A DNA stretch of 64,000 bases from Dermacoccus abyssi (lineage in GTDB: Bacteria > Actinomycetota > Actinomycetes > Actinomycetales > Dermatophilaceae): assembly GCF_034541975.1 (NCBI RefSeq), contig NZ_JAVYJM010000001.1. The stretch is one strand, 5' to 3'. The notes under the pieces were generated by a model, which was given only the letters and a program-made list of their open reading frames with translations, searched no databases and was not told where the DNA came from. Shown piece by piece: positions 17,838-26,549 of this stretch; within the stretch, counting starts at the first letter, position 1; the number at the start of each line of letters is the position of its first letter. The position numbers were made by a program, and so were the translations under genes.

Positions 17838-18037
17838 TCAGGTATCGGCGTATGTCCCGCACGGCGGCCGCGGCGTCACCGGCGGAATAGGTCTGGACTG
17901 CGTCGGTTTTGTAGCTGTCGTCGCGGCGGCCGCGACGCATGAGGGAGACTTCGACGTCGTGCAGGCCACGACGGACTAGTGCTGCGGATGCGAGCCCGGA
18001 GGTCGTCGGCGATCTGCCGGTAGCGGGGGGTGCTCAT
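17838..18037 (-). pseudogene. Degenerate GntR-type regulator remnant
   Basis: From an ATG at 18037 the frame reads MSTPRYRQIADDLRARI, the opening of a GntR winged-helix regulator, then degenerates. A second frame continues with ALVRRGLHDVEVSLMRRGRRDD and YSAGDAAAAVRDIRRYLTPR. The helix-turn-helix core is not intact. Together with the ISL3 remnant it fills most of the gap 17397-18328. Confidence 0.4.
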
Positions 18038-18328
18038 GCAACAAAGGTGCCCTTCTGCGTATCGACAACTCAGTATATCCAATACTCTGAGTATTCAATT
18101 ACTGGCCAGGCTGCGTATCAAGTTCGTGCGTATTGGGGCAGACGACGCCCGATTCGCCGCCGATCCGTGCGTCTGTCCGGATCAGAATCCGAAGGAGTTA
18201 TGGGGTTCTGGATCGATGGCGAACAGGCGCCGGAGACGATGGAGTCCCCGTCGCTGCCGACGTCACACGGTGAGCAGGCTAACCGAGTGCACCGGAATAA
18301 ACCCGGAGATGCGAGCGCTGTGCCGGGC

Positions 18329-19399
18329 ATGGCTGATCTCTTCGATTCCTTGGACGTCGGCGCGTGGACGCTGCCGAACCGGCTTGTGATGGCGCCGCTG
18401 ACCCGCAACCGTGCGGAGGGCACGGTGCCCGGCGATCTGGGGGTGGAGTACTACTCCCAGCGCGCCTCGGCCGGCCTGATCATCACGGAGGGCAGCCAGC
18501 CCACCGCGGAGGGCCAGGGCTACCTCAACACCCCCGGCTTCCACTCCGAGGAGCAGCTCGCCGGGTGGCGCCGGGTTGCCGAGGGCGTGCACGCGAACGG
18601 CGGCCGGATCGTGGCGCAGCTGATGCACGCCGGTCGCATCGCCCACCCCGACAACACCGGTGGCCAGGAGGTCATCGCGCCGAGCGCGCTGACGGCCCCG
18701 AATGAGATGTTCACAGCCGACGGGATGAAGCCCTACCCGACCCCCCGCGCGATCAAGCTCGAGGAGATCCCCGCCGTCGTCGAGGGCTACGTGCGGGCTG
18801 CCCGCAACGCGGTCGACGCTGGCCTGGACGGCGTCGAGGTCCACGGCGCCAATGGCTACCTCATCCACCAGTTCCTGGCGCCCGGCTCCAACCACCGCGC
18901 CGACGAGTACGGCGGCTCGCCCGAGAATCGGGTCCGTTTCGCCCTCAAAGTCACCCGTGCGGTCGCCGCGGAGATCGGCGCCGACCGGGTGGGCATCCGG
19001 ATCTCCCCCGCACACAACATCCAGGGCGCCACCGAGGAGGACCCGGCCGACGTCGCCGCCACCTACGGGCTCTTGGTCGAGGGCCTTGCGCCGCTCGGGC
19101 TGGCCTACCTGAGCATCCTGGCGGACCCCAAGCAGGACCTCATCCAGGAGCTGCGCCGCGGCTTCGGCGGCGTGGTCATCGCCAACGACGGCTTCGGTGA
19201 GATCACCACCCGCGAGTCGGCGCAGGAGATTCTCGACAAGGACCTCGCGGACGCGGTCGCCGTCGGCCGGCTGTTCCTGGCCAACCCGGACCTGCCCGCG
19301 CGGTGGCGGACCGGCGCCGAGCTCAACGAGCCGAATCCCGACACCTTCTACGGCGGCGGCGCCGAGGGCTACACGGACTACCCATTCCTCAACAGCTGA
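18329..19399 (+). CDS. Old yellow enzyme-type NADH:flavin oxidoreductase (alkene reductase)
   Basis: A 356-residue FMN-dependent TIM-barrel enzyme of the OYE family, which reduces activated C=C bonds, nitro compounds or nitrate esters with NAD(P)H. The opening LFDSLDVGAWTLPNRLVMAPLTRNRA is typical, and the substrate-binding motif is HGANGYLIHQFL (His, Asn and Tyr in the usual spacing). The FMN phosphate region is GVVIANDGF followed by AVAVGRLFLANPDLP. Length is complete. I start at ATG 18329; no strong ribosome site is seen. It is not in an obvious operon, and the surrounding DNA is IS debris. Confidence 0.92.
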   Translation: MADLFDSLDVGAWTLPNRLVMAPLTRNRAEGTVPGDLGVEYYSQRASAGLIITEGSQPTAEGQGYLNTPGFHSEEQLAGWRRVAEGVHANGGRIVAQLMHAGRIAHPDNTGGQEVIAPSALTAPNEMFTADGMKPYPTPRAIKLEEIPAVVEGYVRAARNAVDAGLDGVEVHGANGYLIHQFLAPGSNHRADEYGGSPENRVRFALKVTRAVAAEIGADRVGIRISPAHNIQGATEEDPADVAATYGLLVEGLAPLGLAYLSILADPKQDLIQELRRGFGGVVIANDGFGEITTRESAQEILDKDLADAVAVGRLFLANPDLPARWRTGAELNEPNPDTFYGGGAEGYTDYPFLNS

Positions 19400-19871
19400 T
19401 CCTGTCGGCCGCGCGATCTCGTCACCATCGAGGAGTCCGACCAGCAGGCGCCCTGAGCATGGCTGTCAGCATGATTCCAACGGATCGAGGCCGACACCTG
19501 GCCGAGGATCCGCTGCGGCCGTGAGGCAGTCGGGCATCCTGCGACGTGCTGTACCGCGTCCTGAGATGTCCGATCCTTCCTGCACCGGATGGACCCTGGA
19601 CCTGTGCGGTCAGGCGGAGGTCGTGTACCTGAGCACGGTCCCGGTCGGGCACGTTGACCCCGCTCGCGACCTGCCGATCGTCCCTGAAGGCGAACCCGAT
19701 GCGAGGGGGATCAGTGCCCCGTGGTCTCGAAGCGTTCGTCGTCCCGATGGGGTATCCGCCACCGGGTCGCTCCGCAAGCCCATCGTCACGCGGAGCTGGC
19801 TCAGGATGGGGTCGATTGGCTGTTCACCGCGGCTCCGTGCGGACGGCCGATCGTGTCGCCGGTGTGGAGAC
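19400..19871. other. Gap without a supported gene
   Basis: About 470 bases between the OYE gene and the truncated monooxygenase. Short frames exist on both strands, but none has a ribosome site, conserved motif or convincing composition. It is probably degraded DNA. Confidence 0.5.
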
Positions 19872-20144
19872 TCAGCGGTGGTGGACGGCCTCGACGGTGT
19901 AGATCCGGGGTTCGATTCGTTCGGCGATCTCCATCGCGCGGTCCATGTGAACCCGTGCGGGGGCATCGGTCTGTGCTGCCTGGAGGGTTTCGCGGGACTC
20001 CCACTGGACGTAGTTGACGACTGTGCTTCCGTCGGTGCTGGCGTGGAAGTTGCCGGAGATGAAGCCCGGCAGGTGGCGCATCACCTCCTCGCTGGCGGTG
20101 ACGGCTTCGCGGCGTGAGGTGAGTCGTTGAGGGTCTTCGGGCAC
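19872..20144 (-). pseudogene. Antibiotic biosynthesis monooxygenase (ABM) domain protein, 5' truncated
   Basis: The visible 90 residues form most of an ABM ferredoxin-like domain: PEDPQRLTSRREAVTASEEVMRHLPGFISGNFH, then GSTVVNYVQWESRETLQAAQ. These small proteins are heme-degrading or cofactor-free monooxygenases, or simply dimeric stress proteins. The usual first beta strand is missing: upstream of about 20160 the sequence becomes an IS3 transposase fragment on the other strand. The GTG at 20144 is therefore not a natural start. Confidence 0.6.
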
Positions 20145-20164
20145 GACGCTTGGCCGGCTGGCGC

Positions 20165-20590
20165 TGAGTTGAGTCCCGGATCGTGGGGTACTCGATCGGC
20201 GCCCGGATGAAGGCCCGCTTGGCGGTCGATGCGTTGGAGATGGCGGTGGCTCACCGCGGGAATCCCGTTGGTGTCATTGTGCATTCAGACCGAGGCTCGC
20301 AGTTCAGGTCCCGTAAATTCCGTAAGGCGTTAAAGCGGCACCGGCTGCGTGCGTCGATGGGTCGCGTGGGTGCCTGCGGGGACAACGCGGCGATGGAGTC
20401 GTTCTTCGCGTTGCTTCAGAAGAACGTTCTGAACCAGCGCTCGTGGTCGACCAGGCAACAGTTGCGGTTGGCGATCGTGCAGTGGATCGAAGGACGCTAC
20501 CACCGCAAGCGGCGGCAGCGTCGCCTCGGGAAGCTGACCCCGGGCGAATTCGAGACCATAATGACCACCAACACCGAGTTGGTGGCGTAA
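20165..20590 (+). pseudogene. IS3-family transposase, C-terminal fragment
   Basis: The rve domain end of an IS3 OrfB: RIVGYSIGARMKARLAVDALEMAV, then VIVHSDRGSQFRSRKF with the second catalytic Asp, and MESFFALLQKNVLNQ with the catalytic Glu. The N-terminal half and OrfA are missing. The left junction at about 20165 cuts into the ABM gene on the opposite strand. Confidence 0.8.
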
Positions 20591-20623
20591 CCCATGACTC
20601 AACGAAACCTTCAGCATTCCCAA

Positions 20624-20827
20624 ATGATTTTTCGATCGGAGGCTGATCCTATATCTCGTCGCGCTGTCGCTGCTCTGATCGTTGTGGGATCGGGGATCGC
20701 AAGCGTGCTGCTATATGTCACCTGGTCTTGCGTGCTTAACACCCGTGACGTTAGTCCGCATATCACTATTATGCCCCCGTTTTTGGTCGGGGCATTTGCC
20801 GTCTACATGCTCCTGCGTCGAGAGTGA
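20624..20827 (+). CDS. Small two-helix membrane protein, doubtful
   Basis: From ATG 20624, 67 residues with two hydrophobic stretches (AVAALIVVGSGIASVLLYVTW and ITIMPPFLVGAFAVYMLL) and an RRE end. Base composition is less GC-rich than its neighbours, which fits foreign origin. No clear ribosome site; an alternative ATG lies at 20594. No family is recognised. Confidence 0.35.
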   Translation: MIFRSEADPISRRAVAALIVVGSGIASVLLYVTWSCVLNTRDVSPHITIMPPFLVGAFAVYMLLRRE

Positions 20828-21344
20828 GTCACTCTGGTGGGTCAGGCGGGAACCAAGTAGCAGGACTGCCGCAGATTGGCCACGGTGTAAACGTTGATGT
20901 ACACCCACCTGCACACGCTAAACTGCGCTGACGGGGCGAAGGCGTCGCGGCGCAACGCCGCGTCGGGGGCACCACGCCCCTCCCACTGCAGACTTTGTCT
21001 CTCCTGCCTCGCCCGCAGGGAAGCAACATCGACAGCTTCCGCTCGTGGCACTCGAACGCATCGCATACGACCGTAGGGTTCGGCCTCGAGAGCAGACGGG
21101 AGATTCCGTACACGAATGGTGTCGAGATGCAGCGAAGACTGCACACGACACGCGGCCTACTTTGCACAGATCCGCTTGGTAAGAGGTGCCGCGCAAAGTA
21201 CGGCACTGCACAGTCCGTTTCGATGCGGGGCGATCCAGGTGCGACATTGGTGCTCCAAGGTCAAGGGGGCGGCGGCCTTGAGGCTGCCGCCCGCGTCCGG
21301 TGGGATGAGCAAGTCTTGGCTGGCGTCCGGGGCGTCGTTGATGG
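20828..21344. other. Gap without a supported gene
   Basis: About 517 bases. A 100-codon minus-strand frame spans much of it but shows no recognisable motif, no ribosome site and arginine-rich shadow composition. I see no RNA gene or mobile end in it. Confidence 0.45.
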
Positions 21345-22157
21345 TCACCAGGTGGCGGTGTGCGTGCGTGCCCATTCTTCGAAGGTCCGCCCGGCGTGCT
21401 TTGTGAGTCGGGGAGCGGTGTCCAGGACGTGCCCGGCTCCTTCAGGTGGGTTGGTGGCGAGTTGGATGCTGAACTCGACGTAGTCATCGCCGAGGCCATG
21501 TGTTGCCAGTCGTGCCCGCTCCTGGTCCTCTGTGAGCTGGACGTGACGGATTGGGCGGCCGATTGCCTGGGACAGGATTTCGGTCCGTTGGGCCGGCGTG
21601 AGGGCCTCTGGGCCGGTGACTCGGTAGTTCTGCCCTGCGTGTCCGTCTTGGGTGATGACGCAGGCGAGGACATCGGCGATGTCTGCCTCGTGGACGATGG
21701 CGCTCGGGTAGGTGGCCAAGGTGGACACCGTGTTGCGGTCTCTGATCTCCTCGGCCCAGTCGGTGGTGTTGTACATGACTTCGACTGGTTCGACTCGACT
21801 CCAGGCCAGAAAGCTGTCCTCGAGGGCTTCTTCGATGCTGGTGGGTGCCCAGCCTGCGAGGACACTTGCTCGTTGGACGCCTGCTTGCTCCGCGAGGGCG
21901 ATGATGTCGGCGCCGTTGGCGAGGGGTTCGCCGTAGTCTCCTCCGAAAGTGATGAGGTGGACTGCCTCGATTTCGCGAAGCGGGCGGCGCAGCGAGTCGG
22001 TGTCGGTGAGGTCACCTTGGACGACCTCCACGTCCTTGGGAAGTCGGGCCTGATCAGGATGCCGTGTGAGGGCGCGGACGTGGTGACCCTCGGACAGGAG
22101 TTGGTGGACGAGGTGGCTGCCGATGCGACCCGTGGCGCCGGTGACGAGGATGTTCAT
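21345..22157 (-). CDS. NmrA-like NAD(P)-binding protein
   Basis: A 270-residue atypical short-chain dehydrogenase. The Rossmann motif is GATGRIGSHLVHQLL at residues 7-21, followed by VVQGDLTD. The classical YxxxK catalytic pair is absent, as in NmrA/QOR2-type redox sensors and quinone reductases. It lies 28 bases downstream of the split ABC permease and was probably the third gene of that operon, now cut from its promoter by the ISL3 insertion. Confidence 0.85.
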   Translation of the reverse strand: MNILVTGATGRIGSHLVHQLLSEGHHVRALTRHPDQARLPKDVEVVQGDLTDTDSLRRPLREIEAVHLITFGGDYGEPLANGADIIALAEQAGVQRASVLAGWAPTSIEEALEDSFLAWSRVEPVEVMYNTTDWAEEIRDRNTVSTLATYPSAIVHEADIADVLACVITQDGHAGQNYRVTGPEALTPAQRTEILSQAIGRPIRHVQLTEDQERARLATHGLGDDYVEFSIQLATNPPEGAGHVLDTAPRLTKHAGRTFEEWARTHTATW

Positions 22158-22185
22158 GCTGGTGTGTCCTTTCGCGATGGCTTGG

Positions 22186-22516
22186 CTAGGTGGTGCTGCG
22201 GTTCAGAGAGCGGATCCCGACGAGGGCGCCGATTGCGGCGGTTAGGAGAGCCGCGGCGAAGCCCCAGCCGACGTTGGTAGTGGCCAGTTGTCCCGCGAAC
22301 AGGTCGCGTTCGGCGTTGACCACGTGGGTAAGGGGGTTGGCCGTGGCCAGTGCCCGCATCCACTGGGGTGCGGCGTCGAGGGGCAGGAGCATTCCGGACA
22401 GAATCATCAGCGGGAAGAGCAAGGTCTGGTGCACGGTCCAGAACAGCCAGTCCTGCTCGCGGACCGCCAGGGCCAGCGCGTAGCTGAGTGACCCGATCCC
22501 GAGACCGAGGATTCCC
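22186..22516 (-). pseudogene. DrrB-like ABC permease, 3' part (interrupted by ISL3)
   Basis: Encodes the C-terminal helices of an ABC-2 permease: GILGLGIGSLSYALALAV, then TLLFPLMILSGMLLPLDAAPQWM and NPLTHVVNAERDLFAG, and a last helix ending in IRSLNRSTT. Joining it to 23950-24386, with one copy of the 8-bp target duplication, gives an uninterrupted 256-codon gene (768 bases), so the ISL3 insertion is the only lesion. Confidence 0.85.
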
Positions 22517-23941
22517 GGCTCTTCACAGATGAGGGTGTAGTTGGGGTCTGAATCCGCCGGCCTCGAGCAGGGATCTGGCGATGTAGTTGGTCAGGTTCCG
22601 AAAGCCCAGTGCCAGTCCGCGCAGGTGCTCCAGTCGACCGTTGATCGCCTCGGTAGGCCCATTCGATGTGCCGGGACGCTCGAAGTAGGCCAGCACGTCC
22701 ACGGCGCGCTTGTTCAGGGTCCGGCCCAGGGTGACGACCTCGCTCAGGCCGTCGGGTACGCCCCGGGCGAGGGAGTCGATCAGCTCGGCCATCACCGCCC
22801 GCCCCTTGCTGCGGTCGGACTCGCGGTAGGCGGCGATCATGCGCTGGTAGACATCCCACGTGACCTCCACAGGCAGGTGTCTCTCGTCGGCGAAGAGGTC
22901 ATCCAGGCGCTGGGCTTGCTTGTGGGTGAGCAGACTCGTTCCGGTGTGCAGCGTGCGCCGGGAGCGATAGAGCGGGTCGCCCTTACGGCCTCGTCGTGCC
23001 TTGGTGGCCCGCTGGACCCGCCGCCGGCACGAGTCGAGTGCCTCACCGCCCAGACGCACCACGTGGAAGGGGTCCATGACCGTGGTCGCCTCCGGCAGTT
23101 CCTCGGTGGCAGCGGACTTGTAGCCGGTGAAGCCGTCCATCGCGACGACGTCGACCCGTTCGCGCCAGTCCTTCGGCCGGCTCGCCAGCCAGGTCTTGAA
23201 GGTCTTCTTCGAGCGGCCTTCGATCATGTCCAGCAGTCGTGCCGGGCCGTTGCCGTCGCGGATGGGGGTCAGGTCGATGATGACGGTGACGTACTTGTCC
23301 CCGCGGCGGGTGTGCCGCCAGACGTGCTCATCGACGCCGATCACTTCCACGCCGTCGAAGCGGTGCTCGTCGTCGATCAGGATCCGCTTGCCCTCAGCGA
23401 GGACGGCGTCGTTGGCGGTGTTCCACGCGACCCCGAGCCCGGCGGCGACGCGGGCGATGGACAGGTGTTGGCAGACAATCCCGGCCAGGGCCCACCGCAG
23501 TCCCCGCCGGGAGAGCTTCGCCCGCGGTTCGGCTGCCAGCGTGGTGTCCTGGCGCCACACGTGCGGGCATCCAGTGCACCGGTACCGGCGGACTGTGACC
23601 GCCAGCGTCGTGGGGCGCCAGCCCAGCGGTTCGTGCGCCAGCTCGCGGGTGACGGTGTCACGCGGGATGCCTTCGCAGCCGCATCGCCGGCACCACTCGT
23701 CAGGTTCGAGCACGCGGCAGGCCAGCACCGCACGGTCGGGTTCGAGGCGCTGCCCGGTCACCTCCAACCCGAGCTCGTCCAGGCGGGCGAAGGTCGTCAG
23801 GTCAGGGGCAGTGAAGGTAGCGTCAGGCACGTCGAGGTCTTCCAGATGGTGAGCTTCAAGAACTTCCATCTTCGGAAGGCCTCGACGCCTATCCCGGCAT
23901 CGACGCGCCGATAGGCACTACACCCTCATCTGTGAAGAGCC
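22517..23941 (-). mobile_element. ISL3-family insertion sequence, complete copy A
   Basis: 1425 bp with 25-bp terminal inverted repeats (GGCTCTTCACAGATGAGGGT at the outer 20 bases) and an 8-bp target duplication GGATTCCC at 22509-22516 and 23942-23949. One transposase gene. The same element occurs at 51627-53051 and as a 533-bp stub at 50179. Confidence 0.95.
22523..23869 (-). CDS. ISL3-family DDE transposase
   Basis: 448 residues. The N-terminal zinc-binding part has CRRCGCEG and RYRCTGCPHVW, a helix-turn-helix follows (HLSIARVAAGLGVAWNTAN), and the DDE core shows VIGVDEHVW, VVAMDGFTGYKSA and the glutamate in GPTEAINGRLEHL. The stop codon lies inside the terminal inverted repeat. The protein reads identical to that of copy C, so transposition was recent. 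It is oriented with the interrupted permease operon. Confidence 0.95.
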   Translation of the reverse strand: MEVLEAHHLEDLDVPDATFTAPDLTTFARLDELGLEVTGQRLEPDRAVLACRVLEPDEWCRRCGCEGIPRDTVTRELAHEPLGWRPTTLAVTVRRYRCTGCPHVWRQDTTLAAEPRAKLSRRGLRWALAGIVCQHLSIARVAAGLGVAWNTANDAVLAEGKRILIDDEHRFDGVEVIGVDEHVWRHTRRGDKYVTVIIDLTPIRDGNGPARLLDMIEGRSKKTFKTWLASRPKDWRERVDVVAMDGFTGYKSAATEELPEATTVMDPFHVVRLGGEALDSCRRRVQRATKARRGRKGDPLYRSRRTLHTGTSLLTHKQAQRLDDLFADERHLPVEVTWDVYQRMIAAYRESDRSKGRAVMAELIDSLARGVPDGLSEVVTLGRTLNKRAVDVLAYFERPGTSNGPTEAINGRLEHLRGLALGFRNLTNYIARSLLEAGGFRPQLHPHL

Positions 23942-23949
23942 GGATTCCC

Positions 23950-24386
23950 AGGAGGAGTAGGCCAATGAGGGCGCCTGCGGGGCTGGGCCTGAATCCGAAG
24001 GGCAGCATGACCAGGATGATCACCAGTGCTTGGGCGGTCAGAGGCGTGAACTCCTTGAGGGATTTACCCAGGAAGAGGGCCGGTCGTGCCAGCGGGGTGA
24101 CCAAGAGGCGTTCGTGGGTTCCGCTGACGAGGTCCATCTGCAGGTTCGAGCCGGCCCCAGCGGTACCGAACAAGGCGATCATCACCAGGACACCGGGCAC
24201 GAACCAACTCCATGAGGGTCCGCCTTCGGCGTTCAGCAGGGGGCCGAACAGGAGCAGGAAGAACAGGGGTTGGACGAGTCCGACCACCAGGGAGAAGGGG
24301 TCACTCGCCATGGGCTTGAGCTCGCGGGCAGCGACCAAGAGGGTATCGGTGGCGATGCTTCGCCGAGACGTGCTGATGGTGGTCAT
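23950..24386 (-). pseudogene. DrrB-like ABC permease, 5' part (interrupted by ISL3)
   Basis: The N-terminal part of an ABC-2 drug exporter permease: MTTISTSRRSIATDT, then TLLVAARELKPMASDPFSLV, the LVQPLFFLLLFGPLL helix and GTHERLLVTPLARPALFLGK, a motif typical of DrrB relatives. The ATG at 24386 overlaps the ATPase stop (ATGA). Translation now runs a few codons into the IS and stops, so the exporter is inactive unless the IS excises. Confidence 0.87.
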
Positions 24387-25387
24387 GCGGACCCCTTGGT
24401 GGTGGCGGTGTCGCGCAAGCTGCGCCCGGTCAAGGTGAGGAAGACATCGTCGAGGGTGGATTCCTCGCCGTGTGCCCGGGTGACGGTGATGCCGTGGCCT
24501 GCGGCCAGGCTGAGCAGATGGGCCATGGCCGAGCGGATGTCCGTTACGCGGGCACGCACGGTGCAACCGCTTGCGGAGGCGTGCAGCACTTCTTGCGCCT
24601 CGCCCAGGTGCGCAGCGAGCACATGCGCGGAAGGTTGGCAGCTGGTGACCAAGGTGACGTGGCTGCCGACGTGGCGATCCTTGAGTTCCCGGGCGGACCC
24701 GTCGGCCAGGATGCGCCCGTGATCCACGATGATGATGCGTTCGGCCATGGCGTCTGCCTCGTCGAGATAGTGCGTGGTGAGGACGACCGTCATTCCGGTG
24801 TCTTCTCGGAGCCGACGGATGTGCTCCCACAGGTTTGCGCGGTTCTGGGGGTCGAGGCAGGTGGTGGGTTCATCGAGGAACAGCAGGCGCGGGTTGTGGA
24901 CCAGCCCCATGGCCAGGTCGAGGCGGCGGCGCTGGCCTCCCGACATCTCGCGCGTGCGTCGCTGCTCCATGCCTTCGAGATCGAAGGTGGTGAACAGTTC
25001 ATCAGCACGCCGGCTTGCCTGGTCACGGCTGGCGCCGTAGAACCTGGCCTGACTGATGACCTCGTCCTTGGCGCGCTGTGCATGTCCTGCGCTGTTGCCT
25101 TGACCGACGTGGCCGATCACTGACCGCACACGACTGGCAGCCCTGACGACATCGCAGCCAGCAACGCGGGCGCTGCCTGCCGATAGTGGGAGCAACGTGG
25201 TGAGCATCCGAATCAGCGTCGATTTGCCAGCGCCGTTCGGGCCGAGGATTGCGACGGTCTCGCCCTGGGGCACCGACAGGGAAATGTCGTCAACTGCGAC
25301 TACGTCCTCCCCGCCGCGGGCGGCGAAGACGCGGCGCAAGCCATCGACGGAGATCATGGGTGGTGAGTGGTGAACCATGTGTTTCAT
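24383..25387 (-). CDS. DrrA-like ABC exporter ATP-binding protein
   Basis: A 334-residue ATPase of the daunorubicin-resistance type. Walker A is LGPNGAGKSTLIR, the signature is MSGGQRRRLDLAMG, Walker B is LLFLDEPTTCLD and the H-loop is VVLTTHYLDEAD. The C-terminal extension ends in TLDDVFLTLTGRSLRD, the GGE-type motif region of the DrrA subfamily. The start is uncertain (ATG at 25387, 25378 or 25357). It is first in an operon with the split permease and the NmrA-like gene, divergent from a WYL regulator across a 53-base gap. Confidence 0.88.
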   Translation of the reverse strand: MKHMVHHSPPMISVDGLRRVFAARGGEDVVAVDDISLSVPQGETVAILGPNGAGKSTLIRMLTTLLPLSAGSARVAGCDVVRAASRVRSVIGHVGQGNSAGHAQRAKDEVISQARFYGASRDQASRRADELFTTFDLEGMEQRRTREMSGGQRRRLDLAMGLVHNPRLLFLDEPTTCLDPQNRANLWEHIRRLREDTGMTVVLTTHYLDEADAMAERIIIVDHGRILADGSARELKDRHVGSHVTLVTSCQPSAHVLAAHLGEAQEVLHASASGCTVRARVTDIRSAMAHLLSLAAGHGITVTRAHGEESTLDDVFLTLTGRSLRDTATTKGSA

Positions 25388-25399
25388 CCAAGCGACCCA

Positions 25400-25420
25400 T
25401 GTGGACAAAATATGACCACA
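25400..25420. promoter_or_regulatory. Possible operator between the exporter operon and the WYL gene
   Basis: TGTGG at 25400-25404 and CCACA at 25416-25420 form a dyad across an A/T-rich centre (ACAAAATATGA) in the short divergent gap. Position and symmetry suggest a regulator binding site, most likely for the WYL protein. Confidence 0.35.
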
Positions 25421-25440
25421 AGACCTCGTAGCATCGTGGC

Positions 25441-26415
25441 ATGTCGACGATCAGTGCACGCGTGCTGGAGCTTCCCGCGCTCCTCCAGAGCCGACGTCAT
25501 TGGTCCGGCGAGGAGTTGGCTGAGCGTCTGGGGGTGAGCCCTCGGACACTGCGACGCGATGTCGAGAGCTTGGTGGAACTGGGCTACCCGATCGTCACGA
25601 CCAGAGGGACGGGAGGCGGCTACCAACTTGCGCCCGGGGGGTGTCTACCGCCTTTGGTGCTCAGCGAGGACGAGGCGGCCGCCGTGGTTCTGGCATTGAA
25701 GGACGCAGCCACTGGCGCCCACTCCACCGAGTCGGGCGCTGCCGTGACTGCCCTGTCCAAGATCGTCCAAGTCCTGCCCACCAAGATTCGCCGACGCATT
25801 GACTCCCTCCGACACGTCGCCACCTTGCCCGGCCCCTATGGAATCCCGCCAACTGTTGACACAGTTGCTCTCACGACGCTGTCGTTGGCAGCGCGCGACC
25901 ATGAGACCGTTGAGTTCGTCTACACAGATGCACACGGCAACCGATCACAGCGCCCGACGCAACCCCATCACGTGGTCTCCCTGCACCAGCGCCTGTACTT
26001 GGTCGCCTACGACCTGCAGCGTTCAGACTGGCGTACCTTCCGCATGGACCGGATCGCGAAGCCCAAGCGCACGAGGGAGACTTTTGCGCCGCGCCAGCTG
26101 CCAGTGGCTGATCCGGCCGAATATGTGCGCACGAGCGTGATGAGCGCCCAGGTGGTCCACAACCTCACCGCCACCGTCCAGATCCCCGCACAGGCAGCCC
26201 AAATCGCGCTCGGAGAGTGGGGCACCGCCACCCCGATCGACCCAATTACCTGCCTCGTTGTCATCGCAGCCACAGACTTGGACTGGGCCACATTTGCCTT
26301 GGTGGCGATCGGTGCCCCATTCACCATCGACGGCCCGGAGGAGGCCATCGTCCACGCCAGGGGCTGGGCAACAAGGCTTGCCATCGCCACCGAGCCAGAC
26401 GGAGTCAGCTCCTGA
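25441..26415 (+). CDS. WYL-domain transcriptional regulator
   Basis: A 324-residue regulator. The N-terminal winged helix (about 1-60) contains WSGEELAERLGVSPRTLRRDVESL and GTGGGYQL. The WYL domain (about 140-230) has HETVEFVYTDAHG and LVAYDLQRSDWRTFRMDRI, and a WCX-type C-terminal domain follows. Such proteins respond to ligands, often nucleotides or DNA-damage signals. It is divergent from the drrA-like gene and therefore probably controls that exporter. Confidence 0.9.
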   Translation: MSTISARVLELPALLQSRRHWSGEELAERLGVSPRTLRRDVESLVELGYPIVTTRGTGGGYQLAPGGCLPPLVLSEDEAAAVVLALKDAATGAHSTESGAAVTALSKIVQVLPTKIRRRIDSLRHVATLPGPYGIPPTVDTVALTTLSLAARDHETVEFVYTDAHGNRSQRPTQPHHVVSLHQRLYLVAYDLQRSDWRTFRMDRIAKPKRTRETFAPRQLPVADPAEYVRTSVMSAQVVHNLTATVQIPAQAAQIALGEWGTATPIDPITCLVVIAATDLDWATFALVAIGAPFTIDGPEEAIVHARGWATRLAIATEPDGVSS

Positions 26416-26490
26416 AGCCCTCCCGTGCGGACGACAGCGGAACACGATGCGAGGGGTTCGGGCAGCCAGAGAATGCCAGATCGCTCGATC

Positions 26491-26533
26491 AACGTGTCCG
26501 GTCACTACAGCTAGTTGTACTGACCGGACACGT
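26491..26533. terminator. Bidirectional terminator candidate
   Basis: Perfect 13-bp arms ACGTGTCCGGTCA (26491-26503) and complement (26521-26533) around a 17-base loop, lying between the convergent ends of two WYL regulator genes. Confidence 0.6.
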
Positions 26534-26549
26534 TAGTCGGTACGGATCG

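Noticed and set aside
20842..21144. 100-codon minus-strand frame
   Set aside because: No start context, no motif, arginine-rich; likely chance in high-GC DNA.
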